Assembly (NCBI RefSeq): GCF_900107705.1
Contig: NZ_FNRE01000003.1
Span: 124,001 to 188,000 of the forward strand
Length of the DNA stretch: 64,000 bases
Source of the DNA: Prevotella sp. tc2-28
GTDB lineage: Bacteria; Bacteroidota; Bacteroidia; Bacteroidales; Bacteroidaceae
Direction of reading: 5' to 3'
Part shown: in pieces, positions 44,348-52,792 of the stretch
How the letters are laid out: each line of letters opens with the position of its first letter
Numbering within the stretch: position 1 is the stretch's first letter
The notes under the pieces: model-generated
Told to the model about the DNA's origin: nothing
Seen by the model: the letters and a program-made list of their open reading frames with translations, nothing else
Databases searched by the model: none
Program-made: the position numbers and the translations under genes

Positions 44348-45054
44348 CCATCAACTGCGCAATTATCGACGACGAGCCGCTGGCTGCCGGACTGCTCAAG
44401 AGCTATGCCGAGAAGACACCCTTCCTCCATCTCACTGGCACCTACGGCTCAGCTATCGAGGCCATGCGGGAACTCCGCGAACACCCCGTACAACTGCTGT
44501 TCCTCGATATCCAGATGCCCGAACTCTCAGGTACCGAGTTTGCCAAGATTCTGCCCAAGGAGACCAAGGTCATCTTCACCACAGCCTTCCAGCAATACGC
44601 CATCGAAGGCTATAAGGTGTCCGCACTCGACTACCTGCTAAAGCCGATTTCCTACGACGACTTCCTGCGAGCCGCCAACAAGGCACTCGACACCTTCAAC
44701 ACCGCACAGCGGCAACAGGCGTGCGAGCACGACCGCTTCATCTTCGTCAAAAGCGAATACAAACTGGTAAGGGTTTCCCTCGACGACATTCTCTACATCG
44801 AAGGTCTCAAGGACTATGTGCGCATCTATCTGCAAGACGGACAGAAGCTGATGTCACTCATGAGCATGAAGAAACTGGAGGAATACCTTCCGCGTCCGGA
44901 ATTCCTGCGCACACACCGCAGCTACATCGTCCACATGTCGCGCGTAGAGCAGATAGACCGTTTCCGCATCGTGTTCGGCTCCGAGTTCCTGCCCATCTCC
45001 GACTCTTACAAGGACGACGTGATGGAATACTTCGACCAGCACACGCTGGTGTAG
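44344..45054 (+). CDS. LytTR-family response regulator
   Basis: 236 residues. Receiver domain (about 1-120): IIDDEP acidic pocket, phosphoacceptor Asp55 in LLFLDIQMPE, TTA and K in LLKPI. LytTR DNA-binding domain (about 140-235): VRVSLDDILYIEGLKDYVRI, FLRTHRSYIVH. Coupled to the kinase by an ATGA overlap. Likely controls this efflux operon or envelope genes. Confidence 0.93.
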   Translation: MTINCAIIDDEPLAAGLLKSYAEKTPFLHLTGTYGSAIEAMRELREHPVQLLFLDIQMPELSGTEFAKILPKETKVIFTTAFQQYAIEGYKVSALDYLLKPISYDDFLRAANKALDTFNTAQRQQACEHDRFIFVKSEYKLVRVSLDDILYIEGLKDYVRIYLQDGQKLMSLMSMKKLEEYLPRPEFLRTHRSYIVHMSRVEQIDRFRIVFGSEFLPISDSYKDDVMEYFDQHTLV

Positions 45055-45069
45055 TCATCCCCCGTCGTA

Positions 45070-45726
45070 TCAGTCCTCATATTCCGTCGTGTCGTCGATG
45101 CCTGCCAATGCAAAAGCCTCACGACGCTCCACACAGGTGCCACACTTTCCACAGTGCTTGGCACCTCCTTTGTAACACGACCACGTCTCCGCATAGTTAA
45201 TGCCCAGCGCCTTGCCTCTGGCTGCAATGTCAGCCTTGGTGATATTGGTATAGGGCGAGCGCAGACGGACGTTCACGAAGGTGCCTGCTGCGGCGGCCTC
45301 GTCGAACGCCTTGACAAACGCCGGCGTACAGTCCGGATAAATCGTGTGGTCGCCTCCGTGATTAGCCATCATCACGTATTTCAACCCGTTCGACTCCGCA
45401 ATACCCACGGCAATCGAGAGCATGATACCATTGCGGAAAGGCACCACCGTCGACTTCATGTTCTCGTCGGCATAATGTCCCTCGGGAATCTCTTCCCCAC
45501 CCTCCAGCAACGAACTGACAAAGTACTTTGTCATAAAGTCCAAGGGTATCGTGATATGCCTGATGCCCAACCGCTCGCAATGCAACCGCGCAAACGGAAT
45601 CTCCCGAGCATTATGCTTCGAACCATAGTCAAACGAGATGGCCAGTGCTATGCGCTCCTGCTCATCATACAACAGCGTGACGGAATCCACGCCACCGCTT
45701 AATATCAATACCGAATCTTTTTCCAT
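45070..45726 (-). CDS. queC: 7-cyano-7-deazaguanine synthase
   Basis: 218 residues. N-terminal PP-loop VLILSGGVDSVTLLYDE, then VPFRNGIMLSIA, and the C-terminal zinc site CYKGGAKHCGKCGTCVERR with four cysteines. QueC converts 7-carboxy-7-deazaguanine to preQ0 in queuosine synthesis. It is convergent with the LytTR gene. Its promoter is at 45751-45758. No other que gene is visible. Confidence 0.95.
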   Translation of the reverse strand: MEKDSVLILSGGVDSVTLLYDEQERIALAISFDYGSKHNAREIPFARLHCERLGIRHITIPLDFMTKYFVSSLLEGGEEIPEGHYADENMKSTVVPFRNGIMLSIAVGIAESNGLKYVMMANHGGDHTIYPDCTPAFVKAFDEAAAAGTFVNVRLRSPYTNITKADIAARGKALGINYAETWSCYKGGAKHCGKCGTCVERREAFALAGIDDTTEYED

Positions 45727-45750
45727 ATCACTTCTATACGTTTGGGGTTA

Positions 45751-45758
45751 CAAAGGTA
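45751..45758 (-). promoter_or_regulatory. -7 box for queC
   Basis: TACCTTTG on the minus strand, 24 bp before ATG 45726. The rest of the 246-bp gap to 45972 holds an ACAGAG-GGT-CTCTGT hairpin at 45871-45885 and no gene. Confidence 0.7.
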
Positions 45759-45972
45759 GTGCAAATTTTCTATTAAGCGTGGAGGAAAGCCAAAGATTTT
45801 TGAGATTTGTTATAATTCTTGTCTGAAAACCTATAAATCTTGTCCTGGAACCAATAAATCTTATCGCGACACAGAGGGTCTCTGTCCCCGCGCGCAGGAA
45901 ACCTCTACATAAAATACTCAATAAGCGAAGCCAAGTGGCCTCGCTTATTCTGTTCGGTAAATTGGAATTTAC

Positions 45973-46677
45973 CTAATCTCTCACTTGTGAAAACAGCCAC
46001 TTTATTCTTTTTGTCGAAAAAGCATTGTCACACGCATTGCGATGTTTCTGCCCAAACAGAACGTCAAACTTTACGTTTCCTCCTGCTTTGCGGATTTCTG
46101 TAGTTAACCATTTCAGGGCATTATAACTCCTTTCTTCCGAGCCTACAGTCACATATAAAAGGGTGTCCGTATAGTCAGAAGGCTTTTCATGTTGGGCCTG
46201 ACCTGAAGCGATTAAAGCAGCTGCAAATAGTTTGGGATTATCCTTCAAGATTTTCCATGTGCCACATGCACCCATAGATGCGCCGCATATATAAATCCTG
46301 TTCATATCAATATCTTTTGTCTTCAGATAAAAGGTTATCAAATCCACCACTTTGTCTGTGTAGCCAGAATTGCCGTTCCGTCCGTCCCACTCATAGTCCT
46401 CTGGACATTGTGGAACAAGAAAGTAGGCTGGAATAGCGTTCTTCCGTAGGTATTTGTCTATCTCTTGGACACCAGCCTGAGACAGTTGCTTCTGATTGTC
46501 GTTTCCACTGGCATGTCTGCCATGAAGGTAGATGACCAAAGGAATCTTGCCCTTTACGTCATTACAGAAAACCAATTCTTGATAGAGCAGCCCATTATGC
46601 TCCATCGGCTTGAAATCCTGAGCCATTGCAAAATGACTAATGACAAGGGCTGTGAGTAATACTATATATCTTTTCAT
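45973..46677 (-). CDS. Secreted alpha/beta-hydrolase (esterase/peptidase-like)
   Basis: 234 residues. Signal peptide to FAMAQ; then a compact hydrolase fold: PLVIYLHGRHASGND (oxyanion strand), MNRIYICGASMGACGTW with nucleophile Ser in GASMG, and His in FGQKHRNACDNAF. Resembles the phospholipase/carboxylesterase and prolyl-oligopeptidase C-terminal group, often acting on polysaccharide esters (feruloyl/acetyl). Follows the TonB-domain gene by 69 bp on the same strand. Confidence 0.78.
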   Translation of the reverse strand: MKRYIVLLTALVISHFAMAQDFKPMEHNGLLYQELVFCNDVKGKIPLVIYLHGRHASGNDNQKQLSQAGVQEIDKYLRKNAIPAYFLVPQCPEDYEWDGRNGNSGYTDKVVDLITFYLKTKDIDMNRIYICGASMGACGTWKILKDNPKLFAAALIASGQAQHEKPSDYTDTLLYVTVGSEERSYNALKWLTTEIRKAGGNVKFDVLFGQKHRNACDNAFSTKRIKWLFSQVRD

Positions 46678-46746
46678 AACTGAGGCGTAAATTCCGATTT
46701 AACAGTTTCGTTAATTAGAAGCAAGGGTACGAGGATTTTCTGGTGT

Positions 46747-47229
46747 TCACTTATTTGGGTCAATAAAACTAATGCGCAGGTCGAATTTTACGCGCACAGC
46801 TTTTCCGTTGAGTGTTCCTGGAGTCCATTTCGGCATCTTGCGAATGACGCGGGCACCCTCTTTTGCAAACAATAGGGCAAACTGTTTTTTCAATTCCTTT
46901 TGACGGCTTTCGGCTTCCTGTGAGAACTTGGTCGTGTTGAAACGCTCAATTTTGCAATCGTGGGCTGAGATGTTAGACAAAGAGCCGTCCACACCAACGA
47001 CAAATGTCATTACAACACTTCCCTCCACGCCATAATCAGCTGCGGCATCAGGGTATCTCAGATTCTTAGAAAGAAAATTTGCGAGCGCCTTTTGCCCACC
47101 TTTGAACTCCGGATTAGTTCTGTCAGCAGGAACAGTAACAGCGCTATCTGTGTGCATAACAGTAATGTCTTGTGCCATCATTCCCAATGAGATGGTAGCC
47201 AGTGAAATAGTTAAAAATAATCTTCTCAT
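46747..47229 (-). CDS. Secreted protein with a TonB C-terminal-like domain
   Basis: 160 residues. Signal peptide to GMMAQ. Residues about 40-155 match the TonB C-terminal fold used in Bacteroidota: GGQKALANFLSKNLRYPDAA, GVEGSVVMTFVVGVDGSL, KMPKWTPGTLNGKAVRVKF. No membrane anchor or proline-rich arm, so it is not a full energy transducer; perhaps a periplasmic TonB-like adaptor. Own promoter at 47277-47284; probably co-transcribed with the esterase. Confidence 0.75.
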   Translation of the reverse strand: MRRLFLTISLATISLGMMAQDITVMHTDSAVTVPADRTNPEFKGGQKALANFLSKNLRYPDAAADYGVEGSVVMTFVVGVDGSLSNISAHDCKIERFNTTKFSQEAESRQKELKKQFALLFAKEGARVIRKMPKWTPGTLNGKAVRVKFDLRISFIDPNK

Positions 47230-47276
47230 AATTCTTGTATTGTTTGCTTTGTGATAATTCCCGATTTATCTGTCTG

Positions 47277-47284
47277 CAAAGGTA
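47277..47284 (-). promoter_or_regulatory. -7 box for the TonB-domain gene
   Basis: TACCTTTG on the minus strand, 47 bp before ATG 47229. Confidence 0.65.
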
Positions 47285-47336
47285 CAAATTTTCAACGGAT
47301 TCTCCTTCAAAAGCTGTGTCAAACTTGCTTTTCTTA

Positions 47337-47380
47337 GACACAGAGGGTCCCGCCGTGTCCTTTATGGACCCTATTGTGTC
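47337..47380. repeat. Inverted repeat / hairpin containing GACACAGAGGGTC
   Basis: Arms GACACAGAGGGTCC (47337-47350) and GGACCCTATTGTGTC (47366-47380). The first 13 bases recur exactly at 45868-45880, where they form a different hairpin. Could be a bidirectional terminator or a short repeat. Confidence 0.5.
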
Positions 47381-47384
47381 ACAT

Positions 47385-47465
47385 AGCTCTCCCCTATTTT
47401 TTCTAAAAACGAGTAAAAAATGGGGGAATTCTTGTAGATGTAGAGAAAAATTTATAACTTTGCAT
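47385..47465 (+). repeat. 81-bp promoter repeat, copy 1
   Basis: Identical to 48301-48381 except one base (A versus C at offset 21). It contains a hairpin (CCCCTATTTTTT / AAAAAATGGGG) and ends with the -7 box TAACTTTG. Confidence 0.95.
47455..47462 (+). promoter_or_regulatory. -7 box for the riboswitch-flavodoxin transcript
   Basis: TAACTTTG at the 3' end of promoter repeat copy 1. Transcription would start close to 47468, just before the riboswitch. Confidence 0.75.
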
Positions 47466-47477
47466 TGTGATTCTGAA

Positions 47478-47690
47478 AAGAGTCGCCCGTAAAGGTGCAC
47501 TTAGCTGTGCTTAATTGGGAACTGGAGTGAAAATCTCCGACTGTCCCGCAGCAGTGAACTCCATTATGGCTCCTAAGCATTAACGCCATTAAGTTTTGCT
47601 TAATCGTGTTTTCGCCATTGGGCATTTGCCCGAGAAGGCGCTTGGGAGTGGAGGAAAGTCTGAAGACCAGCCTTTTTCGGTAATACGCCA
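47478..47690 (+). ncRNA. Cobalamin (adenosylcobalamin/B12) riboswitch
   Basis: Contains the conserved landmarks in order: AAAGGTGCAC (47491), TTAATTGGGAA, GGAGTGAAAATCTCC, GACTGTCCCGCAGCAGTGAA (the CCCGCA-CTGTGA core), and the B12 box AAAGTCTGAAGACCAGCCT near 47655-47673. Sequence from 47690 to 47725 (CCCTC...AAGGGCGTGAGG) could form the expression platform. Lies between the promoter and the flavodoxin-like gene at 47742, so B12 should repress that gene. A pseudoknot and switching mechanism are inferred. Confidence 0.92.
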
Positions 47691-47741
47691 AACGACCCTC
47701 GATGTAAGGGCGTGAGGTACAATAAACATTTTTGTGGGATT

Positions 47742-48176
47742 ATGAAACATGAATCAATCGTCGTCGTGTACGACAGCTGTCAGGCTATCGCTGAAGAGAT
47801 AGCCGACAAGTTGGGTGCTGAGACCGTCAGCGTCCAAAGTATGAACGTCAGGCAGATCGAGAACAGCCAGAGTCTCGTCCTTGCCATCGAGTTTCAGGAT
47901 GGTGGAAATCTGTCACCCCACTGGCAGTATGCCAGTCAACTATTCCGTGGCGCCAGTCTGAGTGGCAAGAACCTCGCTGTGATGGTAGCACTCGGCAATA
48001 GACACGACAATAGCATCTACGCCGAAGCTTTCTGTAGTGAGCTTAGGAAGAACGGAGCGCATATCGTTGGCAACTATCTCTATGCAGATGCTCCGACGCA
48101 CAATCTCAATCACCCGACCTCTGGTCGCTCTGACACTTTAGAGAATTGGATCTGTGCCATTTCACCTAACTTATAA
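47742..48176 (+). CDS. Small flavodoxin-like protein under B12 riboswitch control
   Basis: 144 residues from ATG 47742 (MKHESIVVVYDSCQ); an upstream in-frame start would lie in the riboswitch platform. The order of strands resembles flavodoxin: IVVVYDSCQAIAEEIADKLGAE, LVLAIEFQDGGNLSPHWQYA, KNLAVMVALGNRHDNSIYAEAFCSELRKNGAHIVG. The usual phosphate-binding T/S-rich loop is replaced by YDSCQAI. B12-regulated flavodoxins plausibly reduce cob(II)alamin for MetH reactivation, which fits the stand-alone activation protein at 13889. The role is inferred from regulation. Confidence 0.7.
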   Translation: MKHESIVVVYDSCQAIAEEIADKLGAETVSVQSMNVRQIENSQSLVLAIEFQDGGNLSPHWQYASQLFRGASLSGKNLAVMVALGNRHDNSIYAEAFCSELRKNGAHIVGNYLYADAPTHNLNHPTSGRSDTLENWICAISPNL

Positions 48177-48188
48177 AACATTACCGTT

Positions 48189-48278
48189 ATGCAGTACATA
48201 TTCATCGTAACCCTCGAATTCGTCGTGACTTTTGCTGGCGTAGCCCTGCTCATCAGGTACTATAACCACAAGTCATAG
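48189..48278 (+). CDS. 29-residue single-helix membrane peptide in the B12 cassette
   Basis: ATG 48189 to TAG 48278; MQYIFIVTLEFVVTFAGVAL with a basic end (RYYNHKS). One membrane helix spans most of the peptide. It starts 13 bp after the flavodoxin-like stop and lies before promoter repeat copy 2, so it is co-transcribed. May be a membrane partner for B12 uptake or the flavodoxin; unknown. Confidence 0.5.
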   Translation: MQYIFIVTLEFVVTFAGVALLIRYYNHKS

Positions 48279-48300
48279 GCTGTTAACCTCTGTTTTTTTC

Positions 48301-48381
48301 AGCTCTCCCCTATTTTTTCTCAAAACGAGTAAAAAATGGGGGAATTCTTGTAGATGTAGAGAAAAATTTATAACTTTGCAT
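48301..48381 (+). repeat. 81-bp promoter repeat, copy 2
   Basis: 80 of 81 bases match the copy at 47385-47465. It ends in the -7 box TAACTTTG (48371-48378) and supplies the promoter of the ORF6N gene. Between it and ATG 48463 lies a possible 13-codon leader (ATG 48408, MKHAGHRAYKAVS, TAG). Confidence 0.95.
48371..48378 (+). promoter_or_regulatory. -7 box for the ORF6N-MmeI operon
   Basis: TAACTTTG in promoter repeat copy 2, 84 bp before ATG 48463. Confidence 0.7.
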
Positions 48382-48462
48382 GGAAATATTTTACTAACCC
48401 ACGCTTATGAAGCACGCAGGACATAGGGCTTATAAGGCTGTGAGCTAGCAATAACTAAAAAA

Positions 48463-49458
48463 ATGGCAAAGAAGAAATCAATAGAGAGTCCAGAACCAGT
48501 CACAAATTGTGGCCAGTCCGTAGATGCGGTCGAAAATTTCGACCGCAGAAACATAAATATCGAAAGTTTTATCCGCACCATTCGTGGCCAAAAGGTAATG
48601 GTTGACTTCGACTTGGCCATGCTCTATGGGGTTCAGAACAAACGTCTTAATGAGCAGGTAAAACGTAATATAAAGCGTTTCCCAGATGATTTTATGTTCC
48701 AGCTTACCAAAGAGGAGTGGAACATCTTGAAGTCGCAAATTGCGACCGCAAAACAATCTGATAATCAATCGAATGGAATCTTGAAGTCGCAAATTGCGAC
48801 ATCAAGTTGGGGAGGAACAAGAAAACTCCCTTATGCTTTCACGCGCGAAGGTATAGGCATGCTGAGTAGCGTGCTGGGCTCTGATACGGCCATAGAAATG
48901 AATATCCGTATCATGCGAGTGTTTACTGCTGCCCATCAAATCATGGAGAACAATGCTTTAATGTTTCAAAAGGTCCTTCATATAGAACAGCATCAGTTGG
49001 AAACTGACGAGAAGATAGAGCATATCCTCACAAAGATGAACGATGATTCGTCTAAACTCTTGCCAGAGCAGATTTTTAAGACGGGTTGCGTATGGGATGC
49101 ATGGTCATATATGTCAGAGTTGGTGAGAAGTGCTCAGCAAAGGATTGAGTTGATTGACAACTTTGTTGATGATCGCGTGCTTTCATTGTTGATAAAACGC
49201 GGAAAGGGTGTTTCGGCCACTATACACTCACGCTTTACAAAGGACTTCCTGACCGATTTGGAGAAGCACAATACGCAATATGAGGAAGTGAAGTTCGTGC
49301 AGTTGCCACACAAGAACCATGATCGTTTCCTTATTATCGATGATACAGTCTATCTGCTTGGCGCAAGTGTGAAAGACATGGGTAATGGGCTGTGTGCTGT
49401 CACGAAACTGACAGCAACACCAGAAACGGTACTGGGACTGTTGAATAGAAACTTGTGA
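48463..49458 (+). CDS. ORF6N domain protein with C-terminal phosphodiesterase-like region
   Basis: 331 residues. The ORF6N domain (about 30-150) shows RTIRGQKVMVDFDLAMLYGV, NEQVKRNIKRFPDDFMFQLT and YAFTREGIGMLSSVL. ORF6N is a KilA-N-like DNA-binding domain from phages and mobile elements. The C-terminal part (about 200-331: AWSYMSELVRSAQQRIELID, HDRFLIIDDTVYLLGASVKD) resembles a single phospholipase-D-like half site, seen in ORF6N fusions. LKSQIAT is duplicated 18 codons apart. It lies 37 bp before the restriction enzyme gene and shares its promoter. Confidence 0.8.
   Translation: MAKKKSIESPEPVTNCGQSVDAVENFDRRNINIESFIRTIRGQKVMVDFDLAMLYGVQNKRLNEQVKRNIKRFPDDFMFQLTKEEWNILKSQIATAKQSDNQSNGILKSQIATSSWGGTRKLPYAFTREGIGMLSSVLGSDTAIEMNIRIMRVFTAAHQIMENNALMFQKVLHIEQHQLETDEKIEHILTKMNDDSSKLLPEQIFKTGCVWDAWSYMSELVRSAQQRIELIDNFVDDRVLSLLIKRGKGVSATIHSRFTKDFLTDLEKHNTQYEEVKFVQLPHKNHDRFLIIDDTVYLLGASVKDMGNGLCAVTKLTATPETVLGLLNRNL
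48501..48800. repeat. Four odd-centred palindromes inside the ORF6N gene
   Basis: CACAA-A-TTGTG (48501-48511); a 21-nt palindrome with 10-bp arms (48526-48546, GCGGTCGAAA arm); and GTCGCAA-A-TTGCGAC twice (48732-48746 and 48786-48800, each within a 23-bp direct repeat starting ATCTTGAAG). All share a central AAATT/AAATTT core. Confidence 0.7.
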
Positions 49459-49495
49459 AGTATAAAGTACAATTGAGTACAAAAAGTAGAGACTT

Positions 49496-52453
49496 ATGGA
49501 TATCCAAAAAGTATCAGACAGAAAAGAAGCAGCACGGCAATTTGTAAAAAATTGGATGAACCGTGGACATGAAATAGAGGACTACCAAGAATTTTGGGAG
49601 GACTTGCTTGAAGACGTATTTGGTGTGCCCAAAGCAAGAAAAGAAATACTGCCTCAACAAAAAGTCAAAGTAGCAAAATCGACAAAAAGGATGGATATCC
49701 TTTTAAAAACATCAAAGGTTGTTATTGAGCAAAAAAACCGTGGAGTTGATCTTGAGAAGGAAGAAAAAACTAAAGGAGGTTCTCCCATTGAGCAAGTGCA
49801 GTTCTACCATGAGAAAATGGACAAAGATAAATCTGGGCGTTATGCTATTGCATGCAACTTTTCTGAGTTTAAGATATGGGACTCATATAATAAAAATGCG
49901 GAGATTAAAACTATTAAATTAGAAGAGCTGCCAAAAAGATGGAAAGAGCTCAGATTTCTTGTTGAGCCGTATAAACCCGAAGGCTATGTCGACCCTAACC
50001 GAGAAGAGAAAGTAGCCAGTAGAGCAAGTGAATATATTCAAAACCTGTACAACGCTATCTTTGATAGCAAGCAAAAATGGACTAAGCAAGAATTACAATG
50101 GCTCAATATGTTTTGTGTACGTGCTGTTTTCTGTTTATATGCTGAAGATGCAGGTTTGTTTGGAGATGAACAATTTAGCCTTTTCATAGAAAAGACGCCT
50201 GCTGATGAAATGAGTGATAGATTTGATGCATTATTTGTTTGGCTAGATAGTAATGACAAAGAAAGAAAAAATTTATCTGCATTTGTAGGGAAAACAATCC
50301 GAAACTTTCCGTGGGTAAATGGCGGTTTATTTGATAAAAAGGTAGATTACAAGACACCAGAAATAAACGAAGCAGCACGAAACATACTTCTAAATGCTGA
50401 TAATTTGAAGATGGATAATGGGGAAATTTTTAGTTGGGAAGAAATTTCACCGACAAACTTTGGCTGCATTTTTGAGAGTACTGTTGATATGAAAGTACGT
50501 GATTCTGGTGGTATGCATTACACAACCCCTGAGAACATCAGGCGTGCAATAAATCCATTATTCTTAGAAGATTTAACAACAGAGTTGAATGAAATAATAA
50601 AATATCCTATTGAAACAGAAGGAGATAAAGATGTAAAGTATTCAGCACTCGAGAACTATCGCAAGAAACTTTCAGGCCTTCGTTTTCTTGACCCAGCATG
50701 TGGAAGTGGTAACTTCCTCACAGAAACTTATAAAGCTCTGCATCAGCTGGAACTTCAGGCGATAGAATCAGAATTAAAATTCAGGCATGGCCTGAGGTTT
50801 GGTAATGAGAACCCATGTTATGTAAGAATGGGACAATTTTTTGGGATTGAGATTGACCATTTCGCAGCATCGGTTGCCCGTGCATCTTTGTGGATAGCTG
50901 ATTGCCAATTGTTGAAAGAAACAAAAATGAAATTAAATTGCAATCCGGATATACTTCCTTTGGAGAAAAATAACAATATCCAATGTGCAGATGCACTTTA
51001 TACAGATTGGAATGAAGTTTTAAAACGAAAGAGGTCAACTCCAATTTTTATTATAGGGAATCCTCCATTTAAAGGAGCTCGAGGAGGAAATGATACACCA
51101 GAAGAGAAAGAGCAGAAGAAACTTGCGATGAAAGCTGTCATGAGCGAATTGGACAAGAATGGACACCCTGTTTGGAATCATGTCGGAGACCTTGACTTCG
51201 TATGCGCATGGTATGCAAAGGCGGCTCAATATATGCAAGGATTTCCTTTAATCCAGGCTGCTCTGGTGTCAACAAATAGTATTGTGCAAGGTGAACACGC
51301 TGTAAATCTATGGAAACCCTTAATGCAGTATTATGGTGTAAACATATCATTCGCTTGGAGAACATTTAAATGGTTTAACGAAGCAAAGAAAAAAGCACAA
51401 GTTTCATGTGTGATAATTGGATTCTATTGTTCAAGGCGTGCAAACACTCAAACTTGTGTGATATTTAAGGAAAATGAATCACCGAAATTGTGCCAACGTA
51501 TAAATAATTATTTGATATCGGGTGATTCGCTATTTTTAAATGTTAATAGAAAGAAACCTGTATGTGATGTGCCAATTATTGGGATTGGCAATAAACCAAT
51601 AGATGGAGGTAATTATTTGTTTACAAAGGAACAAAAGGATGCTTTTATCGCCATTGAGCCACTTAGTGCTTCCTATTTTCATAAATGGTATGGGGCAGAT
51701 GAATTCTTATCTGGAATTCCTCGTTATTGTTTGTGGTTAGGTGATTGTGAACCTGATGAAATTGATAGAATGCCTCATTGCAAGAAGAGGGTTGAAGCTG
51801 TGGTAAAAAAAAGACTTGAAAGCGATAGCGAACAAACGAGGTTGCTCGCCTCAAAACCAACACGTTTCCATGTTGAAAACATGCCTGAATCAGACTACCT
51901 AATTATACCAGAGGTTTCATCTGAACGGCGTAAATACATCCCCTTTGGTTACATGACTCCTGATATTATGTGTAGTAATAAGGTTCGGCTAATGACTAAT
52001 GTTACGCCATTCCATTTTGGAATATTGTCATCTAGAGTACATATGGCATGGGTAAGGTTGGTTTGTGGTCGATTAGAAGATAGACTAGATTATTCTATTG
52101 AAATAGTTTATAATAATTTCCCATGGCCCGATAATGTACAGGAATCAATAAAAGAAAAAATAGTAAAGTCTGCTCAAGGTATAATTACAGCACGAAATAA
52201 TCATCCTAATAGCAGCCTTAAACAATTGTACGAATATGAGCGAGGACTTACGCCTCCGGATTTAACTGACGCTCATGACGCTAATGATAAGGCTGTATTT
52301 GCAGCTTATGCGTATCTTGGTATCCGTCCTAATATGTCAGATGAAGAAATTGCAATGATTCTTCTTCGTGAGAGTGTACGTTTGGCTAAGTTGGCTGATA
52401 ATAAGAAAAGAACCAGAAGGGTGAGTAAGAGAAAAAATATAAATCAAAAATAA
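49496..52453 (+). CDS. Type IIG (MmeI-like) restriction-modification enzyme
   Basis: 985 residues. The N-terminal nuclease has a PD-(D/E)xK-type core: RMDILLKTSKVVIEQK (Asp, then Glu-x-Lys). Helical spacer, then the adenine methyltransferase: motif I RFLDPACGSGNFL (about 397-409) and motif IV IIGNPPF (NPPF, about 517-523). The target-recognition and C-terminal regions follow. One polypeptide thus cuts and methylates, as in MmeI-like type IIL/IIG enzymes; the recognition site cannot be read. Strong AT bias contrasts with core genes, so horizontal transfer is likely. ORF6N gene upstream; small lipoproteins downstream. Confidence 0.88.
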   Translation: MDIQKVSDRKEAARQFVKNWMNRGHEIEDYQEFWEDLLEDVFGVPKARKEILPQQKVKVAKSTKRMDILLKTSKVVIEQKNRGVDLEKEEKTKGGSPIEQVQFYHEKMDKDKSGRYAIACNFSEFKIWDSYNKNAEIKTIKLEELPKRWKELRFLVEPYKPEGYVDPNREEKVASRASEYIQNLYNAIFDSKQKWTKQELQWLNMFCVRAVFCLYAEDAGLFGDEQFSLFIEKTPADEMSDRFDALFVWLDSNDKERKNLSAFVGKTIRNFPWVNGGLFDKKVDYKTPEINEAARNILLNADNLKMDNGEIFSWEEISPTNFGCIFESTVDMKVRDSGGMHYTTPENIRRAINPLFLEDLTTELNEIIKYPIETEGDKDVKYSALENYRKKLSGLRFLDPACGSGNFLTETYKALHQLELQAIESELKFRHGLRFGNENPCYVRMGQFFGIEIDHFAASVARASLWIADCQLLKETKMKLNCNPDILPLEKNNNIQCADALYTDWNEVLKRKRSTPIFIIGNPPFKGARGGNDTPEEKEQKKLAMKAVMSELDKNGHPVWNHVGDLDFVCAWYAKAAQYMQGFPLIQAALVSTNSIVQGEHAVNLWKPLMQYYGVNISFAWRTFKWFNEAKKKAQVSCVIIGFYCSRRANTQTCVIFKENESPKLCQRINNYLISGDSLFLNVNRKKPVCDVPIIGIGNKPIDGGNYLFTKEQKDAFIAIEPLSASYFHKWYGADEFLSGIPRYCLWLGDCEPDEIDRMPHCKKRVEAVVKKRLESDSEQTRLLASKPTRFHVENMPESDYLIIPEVSSERRKYIPFGYMTPDIMCSNKVRLMTNVTPFHFGILSSRVHMAWVRLVCGRLEDRLDYSIEIVYNNFPWPDNVQESIKEKIVKSAQGIITARNNHPNSSLKQLYEYERGLTPPDLTDAHDANDKAVFAAYAYLGIRPNMSDEEIAMILLRESVRLAKLADNKKRTRRVSKRKNINQK

Positions 52454-52529
52454 TACAAAAAATCATAGGGACAGGTTTGTCAACTGATGACTGATGAAAA
52501 ATATTATTAAACTAAACAATAATAACGCT

Positions 52530-52661
52530 ATGAAACAACTGAAGATTTGGAGCATGATGATTATTATGGTATTACCATTTTTATTTGCTTGCTCATCTAA
52601 TAATAAAAAAGCAGAAGAGCTTAATATGACGGAAGATCCAAAACCCAAACCTAAAAAATAG
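52530..52661 (+). CDS. 43-residue lipoprotein
   Basis: ATG 52530 to TAG 52661. MKQLKIWSMMIIMVLPFLFA then Cys (lipobox LFAC), with a mature Lys/Pro/Glu-rich tail of about 22 residues. Only 2 bp separate it from the next small gene. Function unknown. Confidence 0.5.
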   Translation: MKQLKIWSMMIIMVLPFLFACSSNNKKAEELNMTEDPKPKPKK

Positions 52662-52663
52662 TT

Positions 52664-52744
52664 ATGGCAGATAATAAGAATCAAAGAGAATTACCAAAGG
52701 TAAAAGTACAACCAGAGCCTACAATTCCACCAAAAAGGAAATAG
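52664..52744 (+). CDS. 26-residue peptide
   Basis: ATG 52664 to TAG 52744: a hydrophilic Lys/Pro-rich peptide (MADNKNQRELPKVKVQPEPT plus six residues). Starts 2 bp after the lipoprotein stop, in operon-like spacing. Possibly real, but too short to confirm. Confidence 0.3.
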   Translation: MADNKNQRELPKVKVQPEPTIPPKRK

Positions 52745-52792
52745 GTACTTAAAGTTAACAACAAGCTTACTAATGTAATAAAATAATATGTT

